NCBI RefSeq assembly: GCF_000236565.1
Contig: NZ_AHAM01000024.1
Location: forward strand, 1-64,000
Origin: Mesorhizobium alhagi CCNWXJ12-2
GTDB taxonomy: Bacteria; Pseudomonadota; Alphaproteobacteria; Rhizobiales; Rhizobiaceae
DNA length: 64,000 nt
Direction: 5' to 3'
The stretch's first letter is position 1; each line of letters opens with the position of its first letter. Below the pieces are notes generated by a model, which saw only the letters and a list, made by a program, of their open reading frames with translations, ran no database searches and was not told the DNA's origin. Of the stretch, positions 56,783 through 64,000 are shown one piece after another. Both the position numbers and the translations under genes were made by a program.

Positions 56783-58204
56783 ATGTTGGGGTGGATGGGG
56801 AATTCAGGATTGTGCCGGGCGCGTGCCGTGGCGATGATGTTTCTTGCGATTTCGGTCGCTGGCCCGATGCTGATCGCGCCGCACGGCGCGCAGGCCGGCA
56901 ATGATGTCGTTCACATCACCTCCTCCAAGAACGCGTCGATCAGGCTCGCCAAGGGCAAGCCCAAAACGGTCAAGACCGATGTGCCGTTCTACGAGATCGT
57001 TATCGGCGATCCCGAGATCGCCAACGTCAACCCGCTGACCGACCGCTCCTTTTATGTGCTTGGCAACAATCTCGGCACGACCGGCATCGCTCTGTTCGAC
57101 GAAAACAAGCAACTCGTCGGCACCATGGACATCGAGGTAACGCTCGACACCGACCGGCTGGCCAGCACCATCCGCGACAGCGTACCCGGCGCCGACATAA
57201 AGGTCAGTTCGGCCAATGGCCGCGTGATCCTGTCCGGTTCGGCCGAAGATGCGGTCGCCGTCGACAAGGCGACGCGCATCGCGACGCGCTTTTCCGGCGA
57301 GGAGGAGGTGATCAACTCGGTCAACATCTCGTCGTCGCAGCAGGTCCAACTCAACGTCCGCTTCGTCGAGATCAACCGGCAGGTCGGTCAGGAACTCGGC
57401 ACCAAGATCGGCGTGCGCTATCTGGGCTCCGACGGCGGCATTGCCTTCAACTCGACCCCGTCGGCCACCAACTCGCCCGCGGCGGCGCAGCTGCTCGGCG
57501 CGCTGCTCACCAATGGCGTTTCGATAGACGTCGCCATCAAAGCGCTCGAGGATCGCGGTGTCGCTCGCCGCCTCGCCGAACCAAATCTGATTGCGCGCTC
57601 CGGTGAAAAGGCCAGCTTCCTAGCCGGTGGCGAGTTTCCGATCCCGGTTTCCGAAGATGACGGCAAGATCACCGTCGACTACAAGAAATTCGGCGTCAGC
57701 CTCGATTTCACGCCGACCGTTTTGAGCGACGGTCTTATCGCCCTCGACATCGAGCCGGAGGTTTCGTCGGTCGACACTTCGGCTTCCTATAATATCGGCA
57801 ATATCTCCATTCCCGGCTTTGTTGTCCGGCGCGCGCGCACCTCGATCGACCTTAAGAGCGGCCAGAGCTTCATGATGGCCGGCCTGCTGCAGAGCGAAAA
57901 CGACATGGTGCAGCAGCGCGTCCCGGGGCTTGGCAAGCTGCCGATTCTGGGGCCGCTTTTCAGCTCCAGGGCCTACCAGCGCCGGGAGACGGATCTGGTG
58001 ATCATCGTCACGCCTTTTCTGGTCAAGCCGATCGACCCGACCAAGAAGCCGCTGGTGCCGACCGACGGCACGATGGCGGCCAGCAACGTCGATTACTTTC
58101 TGGGCAATGTGGAGGAAGTGAAAGCCGGCGCTCCGCAAAACGCTCTCACGCCGGCCGCGCCTCGCGCCTCCGTCGGCCATTTCCTCGATCTGCCGAAGGA
58201 ATGA
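56783..58204 (+). CDS. cpaC: Type II/III secretion family secretin CpaC (RcpA)
   Basis: 473 residues with a signal peptide (ends near HGAQAG). An N-terminal pilus-secretin domain (PFYEIVIGDPEIANVNPLTD), a BON-like domain (DIKVSSANGRVILSGSAED) and the secretin core (FVEINRQVGQELG, LAEPNLIARSGEKASFLAGG, VPGLGKLPILGPLFSS) follow in order. It forms the outer-membrane pore for Flp pili. 34 bp after cpaB; the stop overlaps the next start (ATGA). Confidence 0.95.
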   Translation: MLGWMGNSGLCRARAVAMMFLAISVAGPMLIAPHGAQAGNDVVHITSSKNASIRLAKGKPKTVKTDVPFYEIVIGDPEIANVNPLTDRSFYVLGNNLGTTGIALFDENKQLVGTMDIEVTLDTDRLASTIRDSVPGADIKVSSANGRVILSGSAEDAVAVDKATRIATRFSGEEEVINSVNISSSQQVQLNVRFVEINRQVGQELGTKIGVRYLGSDGGIAFNSTPSATNSPAAAQLLGALLTNGVSIDVAIKALEDRGVARRLAEPNLIARSGEKASFLAGGEFPIPVSEDDGKITVDYKKFGVSLDFTPTVLSDGLIALDIEPEVSSVDTSASYNIGNISIPGFVVRRARTSIDLKSGQSFMMAGLLQSENDMVQQRVPGLGKLPILGPLFSSRAYQRRETDLVIIVTPFLVKPIDPTKKPLVPTDGTMAASNVDYFLGNVEEVKAGAPQNALTPAAPRASVGHFLDLPKE

Positions 58205-58476
58205 ACATGCGCAAGCTCCCGACCATAACCCTGTTTGCAAGCATCGCTCTCTCCGCCGGCTGCGCCACGGAGGAAACGGCGCGCATGAATGGTTTGACCG
58301 TCGGCGCAGGCAACGCCGTGGCGGCCAATACGGTCATGCAGATGGTCGATCCGTGGCCGCGCGGCGTCGAGGACACCAACCTGATCGTGCCGGCCGACCT
58401 CGACCAGTACAGGTCTGACGAAGCGGCGGCCGTCGCGGCGGAGCGGATCGACAGCTCGATCGGCGACGACAAGTAG
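58201..58476 (+). CDS. Small Tad-locus lipoprotein (CpaD position)
   Basis: 91 residues with a lipobox (IALSAGC). The rest is short and unlike full CpaD (about 200 residues), but keeps the position between cpaC and cpaE that CpaD holds; NTVMQMVDPWPRGVEDTNLI may be the conserved part. It may act as a pilotin-like factor for the secretin. Overlaps cpaC by 4 bp; cpaE starts 14 bp later. Confidence 0.8.
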   Translation: MNMRKLPTITLFASIALSAGCATEETARMNGLTVGAGNAVAANTVMQMVDPWPRGVEDTNLIVPADLDQYRSDEAAAVAAERIDSSIGDDK

Positions 58477-58490
58477 GACGGAGCAGCGAA

Positions 58491-59702
58491 ATGGCCGCTA
58501 CAAAAAACAGCAAGCGCATCCTCCTGGTTTCGGCCGACAAGGCGTTCCTGCAGGACACCAAGGCGGCGTTCGCCTCGTCCGAGAAGATCGAGCTGGTCGT
58601 GGTCGAGAAGAATGTCGGCGACCTGCGCGCAGAGATCCAGGAAGCCGACTGCGGCGCGGTGATCATCGACATGGACGCGGCGAGGCTCGATGAGATCGAT
58701 GCGCTGCAGCGCATCACACGCCGGCTGGAAGGCCGCGCGCCGATCATCGTCGTAACCCAGGAATTCAACGCTGCGGCGGTGCGCATCCTGGTGCAGCTCC
58801 AGATCGCCGACTTCCTCGTCAAGCCGATCACCACGGCCGATCTGGTCCGCTCCTGCATTCGTGCGCTTCAGGGGCCGGGCCGCGAGGAAAACGCCGAATC
58901 GCAGATATACACGTTCATGCCGGCTGCCGGCGGCGTCGGTACGACGACGCTGACCCTCCAGACGGCGTTCCAACTGCACAATTCGATGACCCGCGGCGCC
59001 TCCACCTGCGTCGTCGATCTGAATTTTCAGCAGGGCTCTTGCGCCGAGTATCTCGATCTCGAGCCCCGCTTCGACATCAACGAGATCGAGAACCAGCCGG
59101 AGCGCCTCGACCGCCAGCTTCTCGATGTCATGCTGTCGAAGCATTCGAGTGGGCTGTGCGTGCTCGCCGCGCCGACCCGACCGTCCGAAATGCGTTCGTT
59201 CAATACCGATGTCGTCGTGCGAGTGCTCGATCTCGTCTCTGCCTATTTCGACAATGTCGTCATCGACATGCCGCGCACATGGTTCCCGTGGACCGAGACG
59301 GTGCTGCTCGGCTCCAACAAGCTCTACATCGTCGCCGAGATGACGGTGCCGTGCCTGCGCCACACGCAGCGGCTGATCCAGGCCGTTTACGAGACGGCCG
59401 GCAAGGAAGTGAAGCCCAACGTCATCGTCAATCGCTTCGAGCAACGCATGTTCGACAGCGGCATCAAGCAGGCCGACGTGCAGGAACTGCTCGGCGAGCA
59501 TTTCGTCGGCGGCATCTCCAACAATTACCGGCTGGTGCGCGAGGCGGTTGATCGCGGCGTGCCGCTGCACGAGATCGACCCCAACGCCAATGTCGTCAAC
59601 GATCTGAAGCGGATCATCCTGCCCGAGGAAGCTGTGGTCGCCACGAAGAAGTCGCGCTCGCTGTTCGGCCTCGGCAAGGGACTTTTGAGGAAAGCCGGAT
59701 GA
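58491..59702 (+). CDS. cpaE: Pilus assembly ATPase-like protein CpaE
   Basis: 403 residues. Residues about 5-125 are a receiver-like domain (ILLVSADKAFLQDTKAAF, then LVKPITTADLV), and 135-370 a MinD/ParA-like domain. The Walker-A-like loop is AAGGVGTTTL: both lysines of the deviant ParA motif are missing, as often in CpaE, so ATP hydrolysis is doubtful. It targets the pilus machine to its site at the membrane. The stop overlaps cpaF (ATGA). Confidence 0.94.
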   Translation: MAATKNSKRILLVSADKAFLQDTKAAFASSEKIELVVVEKNVGDLRAEIQEADCGAVIIDMDAARLDEIDALQRITRRLEGRAPIIVVTQEFNAAAVRILVQLQIADFLVKPITTADLVRSCIRALQGPGREENAESQIYTFMPAAGGVGTTTLTLQTAFQLHNSMTRGASTCVVDLNFQQGSCAEYLDLEPRFDINEIENQPERLDRQLLDVMLSKHSSGLCVLAAPTRPSEMRSFNTDVVVRVLDLVSAYFDNVVIDMPRTWFPWTETVLLGSNKLYIVAEMTVPCLRHTQRLIQAVYETAGKEVKPNVIVNRFEQRMFDSGIKQADVQELLGEHFVGGISNNYRLVREAVDRGVPLHEIDPNANVVNDLKRIILPEEAVVATKKSRSLFGLGKGLLRKAG

Positions 59703-61117
59703 CCAGCCGCTTTTCGACACTACAGAAGCGTGACGTAAGACTAGAGCGCCCGTTGGAGCCTGCCGCCAGCCAGCATGTTGCGGTGGTGATCCCGACGACA
59801 CGCAAGCCCGGTCCGCCGAAGGCCGAGGTCGGGCCGGCCAAGCCGACCAAGGTGCTCGACGCGCGCGTGCGCATCCACCGCATGCTGATAGAGGAGATCA
59901 ACCTGGTGGCGCTGGAGCGCCTGCCTCGCGACGAGATGCGCCGACAAGTGCGCGAATTCGTGTCGGAGAAGACACGCCAGGAGCGGCTGGCGATCAATGT
60001 CGCCGAACTCGACGCCCTGGTCGACGATATCGTCGACGAGATGGTCGGCCTAGGTCCGCTGGAACCGTTGCTCAAGGATCCGACCATCAACGACATTCTC
60101 ATCAACGGCCACGAGAATTGCTTCGTCGAGCGGCGCGGCAAGCTCGAGCAGGTGCACATCCCGTTCAAGGACGAAGCGCATCTGCTGCGCATCGTCAACA
60201 AGATCGTCGCTGCGGTCGGGCGGCGCGTCGATGAATCCCAGCCCATGGTCGATGCGCGTATGCTCGACGGCTCGCGCTTCAACGCCGCGATCCGCCCCGT
60301 CGGCGTTGACGGGCCGCTGGTTTCCATCCGCAAGTTCTCGAAGAACAAGCTCGGCCTGCACAAGCTGGTCGAATTTGGCGCCATCACCCAGAACATGGCC
60401 GAGGTGCTCGCCGCTGCCGTCCATGCGAGGAAGACCACCATCATCTCCGGCGGCACCGGCACCGGCAAGACGACGATGCTCAACGCCCTGTCGGCCTTCA
60501 TCCCGGAGGACGAGCGGCTGATCACCATCGAGGACGCCGCCGAACTGCAATTGCAGCAGCCGCACGTCGCGCGCATGGAAACGCGGCCGGCCAACATCGA
60601 GGGCCATGGCGAATTGAAGCAGCGCGACCTCGTCAAGAACGCGCTGCGCATGCGCCCCGACCGCGTCATTCTCGGTGAATGCCGCGGCGAAGAGGCGTTC
60701 GACATGCTCCAGGCCATGAACACCGGCCACGAAGGTTCGATGGCGACCATCCACGCCAACACGCCGCGCGACGCCATCAGCCGCCTGGAGCAGATGCTCG
60801 GCATGACCGGCATGCCGATGACGGTGCAGTCGATCCGCAGCCAGATAGCCAGCGCGCTGGACATCATCGTGCAGCTGACCCGCCTTTCAGACGGCAAGCG
60901 CAAGGTGACGAGCGTCGCCGAAGTCACCGGCATGGAAGGCGACGTCATCCAGATGCAGGAGATCTTCCGCTTCGTGCGCACCGGCATGGAGGCGGACGGA
61001 AAGATCCTTGGCCATTTCGAGGCGACCGGCATCCGCCCGCGCTTCCTCGAGGACATGAGGGCGATGGGAATCGAGTTTCCGGGCAAGTATTTCGAGCCCG
61101 GCCGGCCGCTGGAATAG
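59699..61117 (+). CDS. cpaF: Type II/IV secretion ATPase CpaF (TadA)
   Basis: 472 residues. The motor has Walker A GGTGTGKTTM (about residues 250-259), the Asp box ITIEDAAELQL, Walker B RVILGECRGEEAFDML and the His box HEGSMATIHANTPRDA. It powers Flp pilus extension (and retraction in some species). The first 75 residues are a basic leader, followed by the N-terminal helical domain. tadB begins 5 bp after the stop. Confidence 0.97.
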   Translation: MTSRFSTLQKRDVRLERPLEPAASQHVAVVIPTTRKPGPPKAEVGPAKPTKVLDARVRIHRMLIEEINLVALERLPRDEMRRQVREFVSEKTRQERLAINVAELDALVDDIVDEMVGLGPLEPLLKDPTINDILINGHENCFVERRGKLEQVHIPFKDEAHLLRIVNKIVAAVGRRVDESQPMVDARMLDGSRFNAAIRPVGVDGPLVSIRKFSKNKLGLHKLVEFGAITQNMAEVLAAAVHARKTTIISGGTGTGKTTMLNALSAFIPEDERLITIEDAAELQLQQPHVARMETRPANIEGHGELKQRDLVKNALRMRPDRVILGECRGEEAFDMLQAMNTGHEGSMATIHANTPRDAISRLEQMLGMTGMPMTVQSIRSQIASALDIIVQLTRLSDGKRKVTSVAEVTGMEGDVIQMQEIFRFVRTGMEADGKILGHFEATGIRPRFLEDMRAMGIEFPGKYFEPGRPLE

Positions 61118-61122
61118 CCGCG

Positions 61123-62085
61123 ATGTTCGACGGTTTCAGCTCCATCTACCTGATCTATGCCGGTGCTGCCCTCACCGGCATCATGATCGCCGAAGCGTTC
61201 TATCTGCTCTATGCCGGAGCCAAGGATCGGCGCGCCGCGATCAACCGCCGAGTCAAGCTGCAGGAGAAGAAGCTCAGCCAGGAACAGGTGCTGATCCAGC
61301 TTCGCAAAGAGCGCGGCCTGGAAAGCGCGCCGATGTTCTCGCTCAACCGCTTTCGCGCGCTACGGACCCAGTCCGGCCTGATAACTCCGCTGCCGAAGTT
61401 CTTCGCCATCACCAGCGGCGTCGCCGCGTTGCCGGTCTTTGTGGCGATCTGGAAGGGGCTTCCCGTCCTTTTCGGGCTTGCAGCTTTCCCTGTACTCGGC
61501 CTCCTCATTCCTGTGATGGTGCTGCGCTTCCTGCGCAAGCGCCGCCACAAGATGTTCGGCCTGCAGCTTCCCGAGGCTCTGGAACTGATCACGCGCAGCC
61601 TCAAGGCCGGCCATCCGGTTCCGGTCGCCATTTCCATGGTCGCCCGCGAAATGCCCGATCCGATCGGCACCGAATTCGGCGTCGTCGCCGACGAGGTTAC
61701 CTACGGATCGGATCTGGTTACTGCGCTGCATTCGCTGTTCGAGCGTGTAGGACACGAGGATCTGCCGCTTTTCGTCACCGCAGTCTCGATCCAGAGCAGT
61801 TCCGGCGGCAATTTGCGCGAGATTCTCGACGGGCTCTCCTCCGTGATCCGCGAGCGCGGCAAACTCAAGCGCAAGGTCCGCGCCATCTCCACCGAAGGCC
61901 GCATGTCCGCCTACATCCTGACCGCGGTTCCGGCGCTGCTTATGACCAGCATTCAGGTGCTGATGCCGCAGTTCTATGAAGACGTCTGGGGTGAGCCGAT
62001 GACCTGGTACCTGCTCGGCGGATCGTTCGCCTGGCTGATGATCGGCAATGCCATGATGTTCAAGATGTCGAACTTCAAATTCTGA
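61123..62085 (+). CDS. tadB: Type II secretion F family protein TadB
   Basis: 320 residues. An N-terminal helix (about 6-28), two helices about 90-135, the T2SF cytosolic domain (LPEALELITRSLKAGHPV, VSIQSSSGGNLREILDGL) and two C-terminal helices form the inner-membrane platform with TadC, on which CpaF acts. The start at 61123 is the first ATG after cpaF; the stop overlaps the tadC start by one base (TGATG). Confidence 0.94.
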   Translation: MFDGFSSIYLIYAGAALTGIMIAEAFYLLYAGAKDRRAAINRRVKLQEKKLSQEQVLIQLRKERGLESAPMFSLNRFRALRTQSGLITPLPKFFAITSGVAALPVFVAIWKGLPVLFGLAAFPVLGLLIPVMVLRFLRKRRHKMFGLQLPEALELITRSLKAGHPVPVAISMVAREMPDPIGTEFGVVADEVTYGSDLVTALHSLFERVGHEDLPLFVTAVSIQSSSGGNLREILDGLSSVIRERGKLKRKVRAISTEGRMSAYILTAVPALLMTSIQVLMPQFYEDVWGEPMTWYLLGGSFAWLMIGNAMMFKMSNFKF

Positions 62086-63056
62086 TGGAAACCCTGATCG
62101 TATTTCTCGCCGCGCTTCGGCCAACCTCTTTGGCGCCGGCTGCGCTGCTGCTTCTGGTCCTCGGCGGCGTCGCGGTAGCGTGGCCGCTGCTCGCCCATCG
62201 TGGTGGCCGCAGTGACGTGAAGCGCCGGCTGAAGGTCGAGGCCGACATGCCGGTCGCGCCCGTTCCGGATGCCGCACCGAAGAAAAAATCCCCAGGTGTG
62301 GTCCGCGAAAAGGCGATGAAGACCGCGCATGATTTCTACGCCAAGAGCGATCCCGAAAACGTCGCGCGGTTGCGCATGCGGCTGATTCAGGCCGGCCACA
62401 TGGATCCATCGGCCGTCGGTAAGTTCTTCCTCATACGGTTCGTCGGCTTCGCTGTCGGGGCCGTAGGCGCGTTACTGGCCGACCGCTGGATGGGCGGCGG
62501 CTCATCCGCGATGAGCCGCGGGGCATTCGTCATCATGACCGGCGGCGCCGGCTATTTCTTTCCCGGCCTGGCGCTTTCGCGGCAGATCGGCACCAAGATG
62601 CGCGAATACCGCAACGGCTTTCCTGATTTCATGGATCTTATGATCGTCTGTTCCGATGCCGGCATGAGCATGGAAGCGGGCATCGAGCGCGTCGCCAAGG
62701 AACTGTTCCTCACCTACCCGTCGCTCAGCCAGAACCTCACGCTCGTCTCGCTGGAATTGCGAGCGGGGCGCAGCCTCGACGATGCGCTGAAATCGCTTGC
62801 CGATCGCTTGAGCCTTCAGGAAGTGCGCTCCTTCGCCACGTTGCTGCAGCAGTCGAAGGAACTCGGCACCAGCCTGTCGGGAGCGTTGCGGGTATTTTCA
62901 GACGAGATGCGCCACAAGCGCATGTCTATGGCCGAGGAGAAGGCGCATGCTCTGCCGGCCAAGATGTCGGTGCCGGTCACGGTCTGCATCCTGCCGGTCG
63001 TGCTGATGGTGGCGATCATTCCGGTCATCGTGAAGATGTCGACGATGGGCGAATGA
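62085..63056 (+). CDS. tadC: Type II secretion F family protein TadC
   Basis: 323 residues, the second platform protein. N-terminal helix (about 18-36), two helices about 120-165, the T2SF domain (FPDFMDLMIVCSDAGMSMEA, LLQQSKELGTSLSGALRVFS) and a C-terminal helix ending IPVIVKMSTMGE. It starts at ATG 62085 overlapping the tadB stop. A 133-bp gap to tadD follows, A+T-rich and so a possible separate promoter. Confidence 0.94.
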   Translation: METLIVFLAALRPTSLAPAALLLLVLGGVAVAWPLLAHRGGRSDVKRRLKVEADMPVAPVPDAAPKKKSPGVVREKAMKTAHDFYAKSDPENVARLRMRLIQAGHMDPSAVGKFFLIRFVGFAVGAVGALLADRWMGGGSSAMSRGAFVIMTGGAGYFFPGLALSRQIGTKMREYRNGFPDFMDLMIVCSDAGMSMEAGIERVAKELFLTYPSLSQNLTLVSLELRAGRSLDDALKSLADRLSLQEVRSFATLLQQSKELGTSLSGALRVFSDEMRHKRMSMAEEKAHALPAKMSVPVTVCILPVVLMVAIIPVIVKMSTMGE

Positions 63057-63189
63057 GCGCGGCTCTGGTTAATGCTTCCTATTAGGGTTTCCTAATTTTA
63101 ACGACATTCCGGCACCTTGATTTAACAGGTCGAGTGTAATGTCGGTCGCGGGTAAAGAGCCGGAAAACGGGCTCTACGGGACGGGGCAG

Positions 63190-63657
63190 ATGCGTCAGAT
63201 ACATTTCACGGCTATGGCCGCCATCGCGCTTGTGGTCGCGTCAGGCTGCACATCGAGCAAGATCGACAATACCGAGACGACGGCTATCGCGCCGGTCGCG
63301 CAGGACATCAGCGCGGCCGATCTTGCCGCAGGCAAGACGCAGTTCCGCGAAGCCAATTACGGTCTCGCCGAAACGCATTTCCGCAAGGCCGTCGAGCTCA
63401 ATGCCGGCAATGCCGAGGCCTGGATGGGCCTCGCCGCATCCTACGACCAGCTCGGCCGCTTTGATTTTGCAGACCGCGCCTATGACCAGCTTCTCAAGCT
63501 TACCGGCCGCAAGGCGCGGATCGTGAACAATATGGGCTATTCGCAGCTCCTGCGTGGCAACAGGAAGAAGGCGCAGGCCCTGCTCCTGGAAGCCAGAGCG
63601 GGCATGGCCGACCCCGCAATCGTCGACGCCAACCTAGCGCTCCTCAACAAATCATAG
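63190..63657 (+). CDS. tadD: TPR-containing lipoprotein TadD
   Basis: 155 residues. I choose ATG 63190 because it gives a proper lipoprotein signal (AALVVASGC-type, here ALVVASGCTSS); an ATG at 63139 would put 17 extra residues ahead of it. Three TPR-like helical pairs follow (GLAETHFRKAVELNAGNAEA, AWMGLAASYDQLGRFDFADR, and VNNMGYSQLLRGNRKKAQAL). TadD acts as the outer-membrane pilotin for secretin assembly. A short A+T-rich gap with TTCCTA direct repeats (near 63078-63095) precedes it. Confidence 0.9.
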   Translation: MRQIHFTAMAAIALVVASGCTSSKIDNTETTAIAPVAQDISAADLAAGKTQFREANYGLAETHFRKAVELNAGNAEAWMGLAASYDQLGRFDFADRAYDQLLKLTGRKARIVNNMGYSQLLRGNRKKAQALLLEARAGMADPAIVDANLALLNKS

Positions 63658-63680
63658 AGCATGGTCCAAGCGAGGTGGAC

Positions 63681-63980
63681 CTATTCGGACGGGCGCTCGG
63701 CAAGCAGCGCGCCGTCGAACGAGGAAGGCAGGCACGGCAGGTCGCTGTCGAGGCAAAGCTGCGTCTTCGCTGTTGATGCGGCTTCTTCCGGCGGGTTTTT
63801 CCTTTCCAGGCCCAGATAAGTCAGCCGCACCGTTTCAGGCTGCCTGATATCGCTCAGCAAATAGAACGACAGGAAAACCACCACCGCCAAGACCGAAGCG
63901 GACAGGATGGCTTCGAAGAGGCCAAATGGCTGTTTTGGTTCCAGATGCATTGTCCGGCTCGTCGTCTGGTCTGCTCTCAT
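63681..63980 (-). CDS. Hypothetical single-helix membrane protein (99 aa)
   Basis: 99 residues: one helix (about residues 22-45, FEAILSASVLAVVVFLSFYL), then a polar tail with two Cys (CLDSDLPC). Start at ATG 63980 with GGGAAAG upstream, or at 63998. It converges on tadD; a GGTCCA/TGGACC hairpin (63663-63681) separates them. No family recognised. Confidence 0.55.
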   Translation of the reverse strand: MRADQTTSRTMHLEPKQPFGLFEAILSASVLAVVVFLSFYLLSDIRQPETVRLTYLGLERKNPPEEAASTAKTQLCLDSDLPCLPSSFDGALLAERPSE

Positions 63981-64000
63981 GAAACGGCTTTCCCGCATCC

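Noticed and set aside
58146-59801. Open frame of about 550 codons opposite cpaE
   Set aside because: Antisense to a well-supported Tad gene and without family motifs.

Overview
The window is about 64 kb of high-G+C chromosomal DNA. The gene order hrcA / rph / rdgB / hemW / rsmI / yraN, the Irr-controlled ferritin-VIT1 gene mbfA with an ICE operator, paired ku genes, GGAAC-type general-stress promoters and a cpa/tad pilus locus all point to an alphaproteobacterium of the order Hyphomicrobiales (Rhizobiales). It is most like the Mesorhizobium/Phyllobacteriaceae group; this placement is inferred from gene content only. I saw no rRNA, tRNA, CRISPR array, insertion sequence or prophage.

Layout. 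1-10.7 kb: a truncated sorbosone-dehydrogenase-type gene, an SDR with a degenerate active site, a small four-helix membrane protein, a Tat-exported PhoX-family protein, a PAP2 phosphatase, an XRE regulator with a double-dyad operator ahead of a SulP anion transporter, an SRPBCC protein, and a tightly overlapping CYTH-CHAD-NlpC/P60-like operon. 10.7-14.6 kb: a CecR-YbhGFS-like operon (TetR regulator, HlyD-type lipoprotein, ABC ATPase, permease). 14.6-20 kb: metal and stress genes: a ZIP transporter and mbfA sharing an ICE box, DUF305, an ABM monooxygenase behind a NIPSNAP gene broken by a nonsense codon, DUF1127, an ArsR regulator, and a DUF892 ferritin-like gene with a sigma-EcfG promoter. 20-27.8 kb: DUF393, a DUF4166 dehydrogenase overlapping a TAXI-TRAP uptake cluster, cysK and a LysE exporter. 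27.9-34 kb: the housekeeping block. 34-46 kb: a cyclase, a P450, a second sorbosone dehydrogenase, gyrB, an AfuABC-like ABC importer and an inositol-phosphatase-family gene.

46.5-53.7 kb is the most interesting region. Two ku genes bracket a series of very small proteins, membrane proteins and a deacetylase-family enzyme. The second ku is followed at 15 bp by an exonuclease III gene. Five copies of a GGAAC-N16-(C/T)GTT promoter occur in about 5 kb, one pair back to back, with weaker versions ahead of the first ku and the first small gene. I read this as a general-stress (EcfG/PhyR) regulon island devoted to genome maintenance and envelope protection. No LigD lies in the window.

53.7-64 kb: a Cys-rich four-helix copper-binding protein, then the Flp/Tad pilus locus cpaB-cpaC-lipoprotein-cpaE-cpaF-tadB-tadC-tadD. 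A divergent TadG-like gene of lower G+C carries two tandem pilin-like N-terminal segments. The pilin and prepilin-peptidase genes are not in the window.
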